From an uncultured archaeon (GTDB lineage: Archaea; Nanobdellota; Nanobdellia; Pacearchaeales; GW2011-AR1), in contig CAIQQL010000011.1 in the NCBI GenBank assembly GCA_903873955.1, positions 1 through 25,459 on the forward strand: DNA of 25,459 nucleotides. Direction: 5' to 3'. Below are positions 1 through 6,426 of the stretch, in pieces. The position numbers and the translations under genes are program-made. Every line of letters starts with the position of its first letter. Position 1 is the first letter of the stretch. Below the pieces are notes generated by a model. The model saw nothing but the letters and a program-made list of their open reading frames with translations. It did not search any database and was not told the DNA's origin.

Positions 1-103
1 AGCCGAATATAATCGATTTATTGCTTTCAGAAATCTCTTTAGACTCTTTTATTCTTTCTATTGTTCGTTTGAATCTTTGTTCGTAGTTATGTATACTCAC
101 CAT
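1..103 (-). CDS. Tyrosine recombinase/integrase, N-terminal fragment (cut by window edge)
   Basis: Reading leftwards from the ATG at 103-101, the frame is open to the window edge. It gives 34 residues beginning MVSIHNYEQRFKRTIERIKE, followed by a stretch containing SESNKSIIF. This pattern (a short helix with basic and acidic residues, then a 'SexNKxxIxxF' helix) resembles the N-terminal SAM-like core-binding domain of archaeal XerA/SSV-type tyrosine recombinases, which cut and rejoin DNA at attachment sites. The catalytic domain (R-H-R-Y) would lie outside the window, so the family call rests on about 30 residues and on context. The gene starts 133 bases downstream of a tRNA-Ser on the same strand, the usual position of an integrase whose element has inserted at a tRNA 3' end. 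A GAGGG stretch just before the ATG could serve as a weak ribosome binding site. It could also be an unrelated helical protein. Confidence 0.5.
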   Translation of the reverse strand, partial: MVSIHNYEQRFKRTIERIKESKEISESNKSIIFG

Positions 104-139
104 ATTCCCTCGTAGGCATGGCTATTAAACCACGCCTGC

Positions 140-167
140 CAGGGCGTCAAATATTTTACAAACGCCC
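140..167. repeat. 28-bp repeat, copy 2 (distal to the tRNA)
   Basis: This copy matches the one at 213-240 in 24 of 28 positions; the four differences are all in the central AT-rich part. Each copy is an imperfect inverted repeat with GGGCGT and ACGCCC at its ends (142-147 and 162-167 here). On the + strand this copy is followed by six T residues (168-173), so it could also act as a hairpin/U-tract terminator. The 11-mer CGCCCTTTTTT at 163-173 recurs at 197-207. Confidence 0.75.
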
Positions 168-212
168 TTTTTTAGAGCCCGTGTAAAACTATGAACCGCC
201 CTTTTTTCATTT

Positions 213-240
213 CAGGGCGTCAAACTTTTTCTAAACGCCC
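213..240. repeat. 28-bp repeat, copy 1, overlapping the tRNA-Ser 3' end
   Basis: This is the same imperfect palindrome as 140-167, at a spacing of 73 bases. Its last five bases (236-240) are the discriminator and the last acceptor-stem bases of tRNA-Ser on the minus strand. A repeat that includes a tRNA 3' end next to an integrase start is what an attachment core or integrase arm site would look like. That role is inferred. Confidence 0.7.
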
Positions 241-320
241 GGACCAAGATTTGAACTTGGGAATCGCTTGCGCGAAACAAGGTTAGCAACCTTGCGCAGT
301 AACCGCTGTGCCATCCGGGC
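236..320 (-). tRNA. tRNA-Ser (anticodon GCU)
   Basis: The minus strand folds as a complete 85-nt type II tRNA. The acceptor GCCCGGA pairs perfectly with TCCGGGC. There is a short D stem GCA/TGC, and the anticodon stem CAAGG/CCTTG carries the loop TTGCTAA, so the anticodon is GCT. The long variable arm has a TCGC/GCGA stem and a GCAA loop, and the T stem CCAAG/CTTGG carries the loop TTCAAAT. The discriminator is G73, as expected for archaeal serine tRNAs. No CCA is encoded and there is no intron. It decodes AGC/AGU. The 3' end coincides with a 28-bp repeat shared with the region in front of the integrase fragment. Confidence 0.97.
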
Positions 321-341
321 TTGAGTTTAGGGAGATTGATT

Positions 342-349
342 GCTATAAA
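342..349 (-). promoter_or_regulatory. TATA box of tRNA-Ser
   Basis: The minus strand reads TTTTTATA here. Its centre lies about 26 bases upstream of the tRNA 5' end at 320, the normal archaeal TATA-to-start distance. Confidence 0.6.
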
Positions 350-387
350 AAGGTTATGATATCTCTAAACAAACAAGCGAAAAATCT

Positions 388-2016
388 TTATTTATGTCGA
401 ATATATTCTTTGGTAATCGCAAGGACTTCCTGCTGCTTATTAGGTAAGAATTTGATGGATCCTGCTTTCTTATGCCCGCCGCCTTCAACATAGGCATCTG
501 GGAGCTCAGTTTCAAGTTTTTCTATCAGCTCCTGTACAGAGAATGTAGACTCTTCAGTAGCACGAATCGTCATTGCGTCAGTTAATACTCCTAATGTGAC
601 TAGATTAGTCTCCTTCTTTTCTTCCTGCGCCCAATCATGCAATAAGCTGACGCATCTTCCAGGTTTAGGATAAAATCCGCGTGGGTAGGTAGTTTCAATG
701 CTTATAATCTGAACGGTAGTCTTTCCAATCTTTTCAGTTTTTACTGCGCTTTTGGCAATTGCAAGCCCTTTGCTTTCAAGATTACGGATGTAGGGTGCAA
801 GTAAGCTCACGAGTGCTTTTTGCTTTTCTATTGGCTCTCCAAAGAGAACTTCAATATACTCCCTGGCTTCCATGAATCGAAGTTTAGAGGAGACAAAGTC
901 AATGACTGTTGAAATATTCCCCAGTAACTCCTTGTCATATCCTCTCTTTGCAGCGTGCTCCAGATAACCTTCCATGGTCTTTGGATTGTCAATACGGTCA
1001 GCGAGGCCTGCAAGGGCAGGGATAGGGAGGATATTTTCTACCGGGTTGATGAAACGTGCAAGTTCAGTGCAAAGCATGCCTGCAGAGTATTTGCTGCCAT
1101 CTTCGCCCACAAGGAAGGGGTTGATATGTACGAGCGTCTCAGCGGAAATCACATCTTCTTCAAACGTGTGATGGTCTACGACAATGAAATCAATACCGTG
1201 TACTCGGCCTTGTTGAATGCCTAACAGGTCTTCTTTACCCGATCCGGTATCAACAATCAGTATCAACGGCATTTTATTGGAGAATTTTGCGGCATGGGAG
1301 AGGGAATGAGATGTATCTCGGATAGAATCATCGATTTCATAGAGTGGAGCATTACAAGGTGCACGGGTATAGAATTCCCAGGCAGATTTCACCGAATTAT
1401 GCTGTTTGACAATCAAAGGCAAGATGGCACGTTCCAGAGCAAACCCTGAAGAATAACCATCGGTATCATTATGGTGTCTGATGACGATTGGTCGGTTTTG
1501 GATGATTGCCAGTCGGATTTCCCCGGCAGCCTTGAGAAAACGGTCTTTAAGCTTTTCTAAGATGACGTCCTGTACCAGGAAAGGGATAGGCACGACTTCT
1601 GCGCGCTTGCGTTCAGTCTCAGCAACTTCATTGAGCAGGTCCTTTTTCTGGTCTTCGGTGAGCTTGGACATCTTGCTCACTTCGCCTTCAAGCTCGTTGT
1701 TGAATTCCTGGATGGTGACGGTCGCAGAGACCGCATCGCCGATGTTGATCTCAGGATAGGCGCGGACTCCAGCCCCTTCAAAGGCTTTCAATGCAAGAAG
1801 GCCTGTCCCGTCAGTGATATAGAAAATGGTCGGGCCTCCAGTCTGCTCGACGGAATCGACCATGCCATGGAGATTGAATCGCTTGTCTTTTTGCGAGATG
1901 TCGATTTGTTCGATACGTGCGTCTGTAGGGTTCATGCCTTCACGGTATTGTTCAAAAGAACGTTCAGAGCCACGGTTAAACGGCTTTTTCTTGTTTCTGT
2001 CAAATGATTTTTTCAT
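388..2016 (-). CDS. OB-fold/DHH-DHHA1 phosphoesterase (archaeal RecJ-like)
   Basis: This 542-aa protein is a putative Mn/Mg-dependent single-strand exonuclease or phosphoesterase of the archaeal RecJ-like DHH superfamily. Residues 1-30 are basic and disordered. Residues 33-115 look like an OB-fold nucleic-acid-binding domain. The DHH core follows: motif I HNDTDG at 182-187, motif II VDTGSG at 255-260, motif III DHH at 281-283 and an LADRID motif at 338-343. A C-terminal DHHA1 domain carries EGGGHKKAG, with GGGH at 512-515. All metal-binding aspartates and histidines that I can identify are present. The layout is that of archaeal OB-DHH proteins (COG1107-like), but without the DnaJ-type zinc finger many of them carry. 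It is cytoplasmic and probably acts in DNA or RNA repair or turnover. The exact substrate cannot be read from sequence. It is transcribed alone, divergently from the microprotein at 2180. Confidence 0.9.
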   Translation of the reverse strand: MKKSFDRNKKKPFNRGSERSFEQYREGMNPTDARIEQIDISQKDKRFNLHGMVDSVEQTGGPTIFYITDGTGLLALKAFEGAGVRAYPEINIGDAVSATVTIQEFNNELEGEVSKMSKLTEDQKKDLLNEVAETERKRAEVVPIPFLVQDVILEKLKDRFLKAAGEIRLAIIQNRPIVIRHHNDTDGYSSGFALERAILPLIVKQHNSVKSAWEFYTRAPCNAPLYEIDDSIRDTSHSLSHAAKFSNKMPLILIVDTGSGKEDLLGIQQGRVHGIDFIVVDHHTFEEDVISAETLVHINPFLVGEDGSKYSAGMLCTELARFINPVENILPIPALAGLADRIDNPKTMEGYLEHAAKRGYDKELLGNISTVIDFVSSKLRFMEAREYIEVLFGEPIEKQKALVSLLAPYIRNLESKGLAIAKSAVKTEKIGKTTVQIISIETTYPRGFYPKPGRCVSLLHDWAQEEKKETNLVTLGVLTDAMTIRATEESTFSVQELIEKLETELPDAYVEGGGHKKAGSIKFLPNKQQEVLAITKEYIRHK

Positions 2017-2090
2017 CAGGCGTGTCTAAGAAAACACGATAATAATTCGGTAATCTTTTCTTTGTGTGCTAACAATCAAAGAAATAGGCC

Positions 2091-2100
2091 TTTATAAAAT
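2091..2100 (-). promoter_or_regulatory. Candidate TATA box of the DHH gene
   Basis: The minus strand reads ATTTTATAAA, about 80 bases upstream of the ATG at 2016. Transcription would start near 2070 and leave a leader of roughly 50 bases, longer than for most genes in this window. No clear Shine-Dalgarno is visible before the ATG. Confidence 0.4.
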
Positions 2101-2150
2101 TTTTGTTCTTGAAGTATAACGATAACTCTCGAGGGAAAGAGGACCTAATG

Positions 2151-2158
2151 TTTATATA
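2151..2158 (+). promoter_or_regulatory. TATA box of a leaderless small gene
   Basis: A near-consensus archaeal TATA (TTTATATA) is centred 25 bases before the ATG at 2180. Transcription is therefore expected to start at or next to the start codon. Confidence 0.65.
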
Positions 2159-2179
2159 CCCTTGAATCAAACCAAGAGC

Positions 2180-2275
2180 ATGGCAAAGAAAAAAGGGACG
2201 GAAGAGGAGACCTTTGCCGAGGAACCTGAAGAGGTTGATGAACTTTTCGATGGCCTCGAAGCGGTAGATAGTTAA
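2180..2275 (+). CDS. 31-aa acidic microprotein, leaderless
   Basis: This short frame, ATG 2180 to TAA 2273-2275, begins MAKKKGTEEETFAEEPEE and ends VDELFDGLEAVDS. A basic start (KKK) is followed by a strongly acidic body with a hydrophobic patch ELFDGLEAV that could form one amphipathic helix. Three things support a real gene: a strong TATA at -25, a T-tract directly after the stop followed by two hairpin/T-tract terminators, and a position filling the space between two divergently or tandemly arranged genes. I do not recognise the family. The next protein also ends in an acidic tail with a related look (DVNSLFE), so a docking peptide is possible but unproven. Confidence 0.6.
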   Translation: MAKKKGTEEETFAEEPEEVDELFDGLEAVDS

Positions 2276-2283
2276 TTTTTTTC

Positions 2284-2318
2284 AGCCTTTGGTTGGAGGA
2301 AAGGCTTTTATTTTTTTA
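2284..2318 (+). terminator. Hairpin plus T-tract terminator 1
   Basis: AGCCTTT at 2284-2290 pairs perfectly with AAAGGCT at 2300-2306 across a 9-base loop. A T-rich run follows (2307-2318). It lies just after the microprotein gene, which also has seven T residues directly after its stop. Confidence 0.6.
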
Positions 2319-2322
2319 TTCG

Positions 2323-2350
2323 GGGAAGTATGCTTCCCTTTGCTTTTTTT
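2323..2350 (+). terminator. Hairpin plus T-tract terminator 2
   Basis: GGGAAG at 2323-2328 pairs with CTTCCC at 2333-2338 around a TATG tetraloop, followed by TTTGC and seven T residues. It is a second terminator in tandem with 2284-2318. Confidence 0.55.
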
Positions 2351-2450
2351 ATCGACTTCCTCTGCAGGGGATGTGCGCTCTAGTCTCCCTGGATGCGGTA
2401 GCGAGGTCTCTCGACGACAATTCTTGATATGCCTGCTGAGTATAACAAAG

Positions 2451-2460
2451 CTTAAAAATA
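2451..2460 (+). promoter_or_regulatory. TATA box that bears on the start of the helical-repeat gene
   Basis: CTTAAAAATA is preceded by a purine-rich AAAG, as expected for a BRE. Its centre is 25 bases before the second in-frame ATG (2480) but only about 10 before the first (2465). TATAAC at 2441-2446 is the alternative, centred about 22 bases before 2465. Confidence 0.5.
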
Positions 2461-2464
2461 GACG

Positions 2465-3166
2465 ATGGATACTTTTACCATGGAATTAAGTGGTGGATCA
2501 AGAAGGATTGACAGCAAAGAGGCTACACTTTCACGACGTGAGATTGACGCCAAGCTTGCTGCATCAGGTGATTATGTCAAGATGGATTATCTTCAGGCAT
2601 GTCTTAAGAAACCTTTGGACTTTGACACGAAACGTTTTGTCATGACCAAGCTTGCATCAATCTATGAATCCCGTATGATGTATCTGGAGGCAGGAAAGCT
2701 GGTCCGTAATGTCGCAGATATCAATACTACCTATGAGGGGAAGGTCAATGATTTTGTAAAATCCATGTCCTTGTTCATCAAGGCAGTGAACTTTGCCGAA
2801 GCAGACATCTCTTTTAAGAAGGCTATTGCGATTGCGACACCCAAACAAAAGCCGGAGATCAAGATGAAGTTCAAGGAGATGTTCAAGATGCAGGCAAAGG
2901 AGTTTATGGCCCGTGACAAGCGAAAGCATGCCTTGGAGACCTATGAGATGCTCGCAACCTTGGATCTTAATCCTATTGAGAAGAAAGAAGTGGAAAGTGC
3001 ACTGATCAGGCTCTATGAAAAGCTGGGGAAAGTCAAAGAATATTACAATCTGAAGAATGGCGCGATGAAAGTGGGATCCACTCCGCAAAGGACCCATGCA
3101 AGGTCTGCTGATGATGAGGTCATTGAGAGACCGAGTGACTTTGATGTCAACAGTCTTTTTGAATAA
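2465..3166 (+). CDS. TPR-like helical-repeat protein, function unknown
   Basis: This protein of up to 233 aa is almost entirely helical. Repeated segments of about 35-40 residues have aromatic/alanine spacing typical of TPR or SNAP-like superhelices, for example ASIYESRMMYLEAGKLV, FAEADISFKKAIAIA and RKHALETYEMLATL. It ends in a disordered acidic tail (from about residue 205) with a final DFDVNSLFE. No catalytic motif, signal peptide or membrane segment is visible. Such folds usually act as cytoplasmic protein-interaction scaffolds. The start is uncertain: ATG 2465 gives 233 aa, and ATG 2480 gives 228 aa and fits the better TATA for a leaderless mRNA. It is transcribed alone, followed by a short T-run near 3182, and faces EF-1A tail to tail. 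Confidence 0.75.
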   Translation: MDTFTMELSGGSRRIDSKEATLSRREIDAKLAASGDYVKMDYLQACLKKPLDFDTKRFVMTKLASIYESRMMYLEAGKLVRNVADINTTYEGKVNDFVKSMSLFIKAVNFAEADISFKKAIAIATPKQKPEIKMKFKEMFKMQAKEFMARDKRKHALETYEMLATLDLNPIEKKEVESALIRLYEKLGKVKEYYNLKNGAMKVGSTPQRTHARSADDEVIERPSDFDVNSLFE

Positions 3167-3312
3167 AACTCTTTTAAGGACTTTTTATTGTTTGAATTGA
3201 AGTTAGCTACGCCTTTTTACCATGTCTCTTCTAAACAGTTCCTTTTCTAGACTAAGAACTTTAAGTTAATAAAACAACTAAAAGCAATAGAATCATTACA
3301 CACAGAATAGGT

Positions 3313-3326
3313 AAAAAAAGAAAAAA
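3313..3326 (-). terminator. Poly-U terminator of EF-1A
   Basis: Just after the EF-1A stop the minus strand has six T, one C and seven T. This matches the intrinsic oligo-U terminators of archaea, which need no hairpin. Confidence 0.6.
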
Positions 3327-3333
3327 CAAATCT

Positions 3334-4617
3334 TTAAACTAACTTCTTAGGCTTGACCTCAATACAGACACCTGCAGCAACTGTCGCTCCAGCATCTCTG
3401 ATGGCAAACCTTGCCATATGAGGGTTCGTAGCCTGTGTCTCAAGGACAAGGTTTCCGATAGGTTTGAGTCTGACTTTGGCGACATCTCCATTCTTCAAGA
3501 AGTCTGGGTTCTTTGCAGTGGTTCCATCAGGGCTAGTCTTCTCAATAAGTTCAATGAACTGGCATGGGACCTGTGCAGTATGGACATGGAATACTGGAGT
3601 GTATCCCTTGGCAATAACAGTAGGATGTGAGATGACTGCTACCTGGGCGACAAATTCCTCAGCAATGGTTGCTGGGCTTGCTGCATCACAGACAACATCT
3701 CCACGTGCGACATCTTTCTTGCCGACGCCTCGGATATTGACACCAACATTGTCTCCGGCTTCTGCCTGAGGCATCTGCTCATGGTGCATTTCAATAGTCT
3801 TGATTTCCCCTTCAATTCCTTTTCCAGAACGGCCTGGGAGAATGATGATTTTTTGACCGATTTTCATGATACCTGTCTCAATCTTGCCGACAGGAACAGT
3901 GCCAATACCGGTGATTTCATAGACATCTTGGAGAGGCATTCTGAGAGGTAAATTGGTTGGTTTTTCAGGAGCGGTGAAAAGATCAAGTTGTTCAAGGACT
4001 GTTGGACCCTTGTACCAAGGCATATTGGTTGACTTCTTGGCAACATTGTCTCCCTTGAATCCAGAGATTGCAAGGAAAGTGATTTTATCAGGTTGATATC
4101 CTGCGCCCTTAAGCACGGCAGAAACATCGACCTTTGCCTTATTGAATGCCTCTTCCTTATATTCAACTGCATCCATCTTGTTGATATTGACAGCAATATC
4201 CTTCACTCCCATAGTTCGAAGTAACCAGACATGCTCTTTGGTCTGAGGTTGGACGCCATCTTTGGCAGAAATGGTCAAAAATGCGACATCTGCCTGTGAT
4301 GCTCCAGTGATCATGTTCTTGACGAAATCCTTGTGACCAGGTGCATCAATGATGGTTACTTCATACTTATTGGTGATAAGCTTTTGGTAAGAAAGATCGA
4401 TAGTGACTCCTCTTTCTCTTTCCTCTTTGAATTTATCCATGACAAAAGCGAATTCAAATCCTGCCTTTCCATGTTTCTGTGCTTCAGCTTTGAGCTTTTC
4501 AAGTTCCTCAGGGGAAATCTTTCCAGAATCGAACATTAAACGACCGATAGTGGTGGATTTTCCGTGGTCGACATGACCCACGAAAACTGCATTGAGTGTT
4601 GGTTTTGTTTTTGCCAT
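3334..4617 (-). CDS. tuf: Translation elongation factor EF-1 alpha
   Basis: This 427-aa GTPase delivers aminoacyl-tRNA to the ribosomal A site. The G domain shows G1 GHVDHGKS at 14-21, the switch I threonine in ERGVTID (about residue 72), G3 DAPGH at 91-95, and G4 NKMD at 146-149. A G5-like ISGFKGDN follows. Domains 2 and 3 follow in the normal order, with the conserved GTVPVGKIETG and the C-terminal barrel that ends in a lysine-rich tail. Length and motifs match archaeal EF-1A throughout. The gene is monocistronic here, whereas in many archaea tuf follows fusA in the str operon. In this window fusA is on the same strand about 17.8 kb upstream, with the accessory cassette between. No Shine-Dalgarno is visible; the predicted leader is short. 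Confidence 0.97.
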   Translation of the reverse strand: MAKTKPTLNAVFVGHVDHGKSTTIGRLMFDSGKISPEELEKLKAEAQKHGKAGFEFAFVMDKFKEERERGVTIDLSYQKLITNKYEVTIIDAPGHKDFVKNMITGASQADVAFLTISAKDGVQPQTKEHVWLLRTMGVKDIAVNINKMDAVEYKEEAFNKAKVDVSAVLKGAGYQPDKITFLAISGFKGDNVAKKSTNMPWYKGPTVLEQLDLFTAPEKPTNLPLRMPLQDVYEITGIGTVPVGKIETGIMKIGQKIIILPGRSGKGIEGEIKTIEMHHEQMPQAEAGDNVGVNIRGVGKKDVARGDVVCDAASPATIAEEFVAQVAVISHPTVIAKGYTPVFHVHTAQVPCQFIELIEKTSPDGTTAKNPDFLKNGDVAKVRLKPIGNLVLETQATNPHMARFAIRDAGATVAAGVCIEVKPKKLV

Positions 4618-4658
4618 CTTTTGTTATGATGTTTTGTAATTGTTCTTATTCTATGGGG

Positions 4659-4667
4659 TATTTAAAC
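4659..4667 (-). promoter_or_regulatory. TATA box of EF-1A
   Basis: The minus strand reads GTTTAAATA here, placing the transcription start near 4638 with a leader of about 20 bases. A second, closer-to-consensus TATA (GTTTATATC, 4689-4697) lies 30 bases further upstream, so two starts are possible. Confidence 0.5.
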
Positions 4668-4785
4668 TTTTCTCTTTTTCATGTTTTGTCGATATAAACA
4701 CAATCTTCCCGAGACTGCTGGTCTTGAACCTCAGCGAGGGTATATCGGAATATTCAGGGTATGATTGATGACAAAATAGGATATG

Positions 4786-4825
4786 CTGCCGTATTTTGAC
4801 GTCGGCAGATTTCTTGGCTTTTTTT
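4786..4825. other. Hairpin and T-run in the gap between EF-1A and the cassette
   Basis: CTGCCG at 4786-4791 pairs with CGGCAG at 4803-4808, and seven T residues follow at 4819-4825 on the + strand. No convincing + strand gene precedes it; a 12-codon frame at 4761-4799 is too short to support. The whole gap 4618-4863 otherwise holds only the EF-1A promoter and a small imperfect hairpin near 4710-4742. Confidence 0.3.
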
Positions 4826-4863
4826 GGTCGCTTCCTTTGCGCAGGGCTCGTTTACTGTCAGGT

Positions 4864-6426
4864 TTAATTGGCATCTCTTTTCTGGTAGGTGCCCATCGTC
4901 AGGTGTGCCTTGAAGGCCCGTAACTGCCCTAGGCTAAAAGAGGTCGGGAAGGTGCCCACAATCTCCTCAGGGGGGATTCCTGCCTTGAGGAAGTCAAGGG
5001 CTTCATCCTGGGTAATCTTGTCTATATCGCCATCTTCCGGTGATTCTTCAGGCATCTGAAGGGTGTAGGTGCCCATGGTGTGATGGGCTTTCCACTGGGC
5101 AAGTGGCTTGTTGTCCCAGCCGCGATATTTGTGTCGTATCCCTTCCATACTGGCACCAGCCTCAAGTTCCTCTATGAACCGTCGTTTGCTGAGCACAGGT
5201 TTTGAGGCGTTGCCAAGGAATTGATGGGGGGTATACACTATCTCCGTGTCCTGTGTGGTCAGACTGTTGGAGAGTGCAAGGCAATGTTCCTGATAGACCT
5301 GGAACGATTTGATAAGGGCTTTACGGTCCCGAATGTTCCATCGGAAAGGAAATCCTAGATTACGGGCGACCTCCTGCGCTTTTTCAATGCCTCTTCGCTG
5401 GTAGGATGCAAAGACCACTTCCCCGATCATAGGGTCGCCTGATTCTGAGAGGTAGGTATATTTTTCTCCATCAGTGGGGGTAAAACATTTGCGGGGGTTT
5501 GCGCTTTCATTGATGGCCTTGAGCAGGAGATAACGCTGTGCAGGTAATGCGGCGATGCAATCGAGGTCACAGTACTGTTTCAGGTATTTGACGCCTAGCT
5601 CTTGGAGCAGCACGCCAATGATCGGGTTTTTGTCGGTCGACTCAAGGAGGTGTTCAGGATCGATATGCGTCTCAATTCCCGCCTGCCGGAAATGGTCTTC
5701 TATGAGCGCCACTTCCCCAAGATAATTCTCTCCTGCAAAGAATCGGAAAACCCTCTCGACAAGACTATGGTTTCCTCCATTGAAGCTGTTATGGAACAGG
5801 ATACTGTGCGCTATCTCGCGTTCTCCTTTGATTGCTTCACCGCGGTCTTTTTTATGGAGATATCCTGCAGTCTGTTCGATGCTCTGGTTGACGAGGGACC
5901 CTTCCTCTTTTCCTCGTTCAGCGGCCATGAGGGCTTCAACCCCCTGTCCGTTATGTTCTGCCATGCCATATCCGTAGAGCATGAGGGAGTTATGGTCTCT
6001 GCGCGCCAGGTTTGCCATGTGGATGACCAGACGGTCCTTGTGCTGATGCTTGGCGATATAAGAAAGAGCGTCAAGTTGGCCGACATTGAGGGGGCCGGTG
6101 TAATCGAGGGAAATGATGTCAAAATGTGTTTCAAGCCCAGGCCTAGCATACTCTTCGACAGAGAGCGGGAGAAGGTTGATGCCAAGATGCTGTGCCTTGA
6201 TCTCTTCGTAGAGTTTTTTATCACGTTCAAGTCCTGTCACATGGTCCCTAGGCACCCCTAACGGATCAAGGACTTCATAGAGTTCCCGCGCATTACGGCC
6301 AGGTAAGATAAGTGCATAAAGGTCTTTCCCTTTTTTGTAAGGGGAAAAGTTTCTGGCGCACACCTCCCTTACCAGGACCCTCGATTTTGCTTTCGCCCAG
6401 TCAGTATCATAATGTTTCTCAGTCAT
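4864..6426 (-). CDS. Methyltransferase-like protein with duplicated C-terminal helical module (paralogue 1)
   Basis: This 520-aa protein is the last of three tandem paralogues. Residues near 35-130 look like a class I methyltransferase-type Rossmann domain: a strand LILPG, an acidic strand end VTGLERD where SAM ribose is usually held, and FDIISLDYTGP in the motif IV position. A middle region shares YTYLSESGDPMIGEV with its paralogues. The C-terminus has two related modules of about 44 residues, one ending WKAHHTMGTY and the other FKAHLTMGTY, each like a helix-turn-helix. I chose ATG 6426 because all three paralogues start M(T/A)EKHYD. It overlaps the upstream stop by 8 bases (ATGACTGA), which implies coupled translation. 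A frame extends 21 codons further upstream but only shadows the neighbour. Methyltransferase activity and substrate are unproven. Confidence 0.85.
   Translation of the reverse strand: MTEKHYDTDWAKAKSRVLVREVCARNFSPYKKGKDLYALILPGRNARELYEVLDPLGVPRDHVTGLERDKKLYEEIKAQHLGINLLPLSVEEYARPGLETHFDIISLDYTGPLNVGQLDALSYIAKHQHKDRLVIHMANLARRDHNSLMLYGYGMAEHNGQGVEALMAAERGKEEGSLVNQSIEQTAGYLHKKDRGEAIKGEREIAHSILFHNSFNGGNHSLVERVFRFFAGENYLGEVALIEDHFRQAGIETHIDPEHLLESTDKNPIIGVLLQELGVKYLKQYCDLDCIAALPAQRYLLLKAINESANPRKCFTPTDGEKYTYLSESGDPMIGEVVFASYQRRGIEKAQEVARNLGFPFRWNIRDRKALIKSFQVYQEHCLALSNSLTTQDTEIVYTPHQFLGNASKPVLSKRRFIEELEAGASMEGIRHKYRGWDNKPLAQWKAHHTMGTYTLQMPEESPEDGDIDKITQDEALDFLKAGIPPEEIVGTFPTSFSLGQLRAFKAHLTMGTYQKRDAN
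5077..5130. repeat. 54-bp exact repeat between paralogues 1 and 3, copy 1
   Basis: This stretch is identical over 54 bases to 8193-8246, inside the first C-terminal module (RGWDNKPLAQWKAHHT region). The flanking coding DNA is clearly diverged, so the block stands out. Confidence 0.9.

Noticed and set aside
140..240. CRISPR array
   Set aside because: Only two imperfect repeat copies with one 45-base gap, palindromic and overlapping a tRNA; no further units anywhere in the window.
4705..4745. tRNA-like T arm (GGTTCAAGACC on the minus strand)
   Set aside because: The stem needs a bulge and there is no matching acceptor, D or anticodon stem nearby.
4761..4799. 12-codon frame or C-box (TGATGA) of a C/D sRNA in the spacer
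   Set aside because: Too short to support as a gene, and no D box (CTGA) follows at a suitable distance.
5602..6261. 219-aa + strand open frame
   Set aside because: It lies wholly inside paralogue 1 on the opposite strand; the minus-strand protein aligns with two paralogues, this one with nothing.
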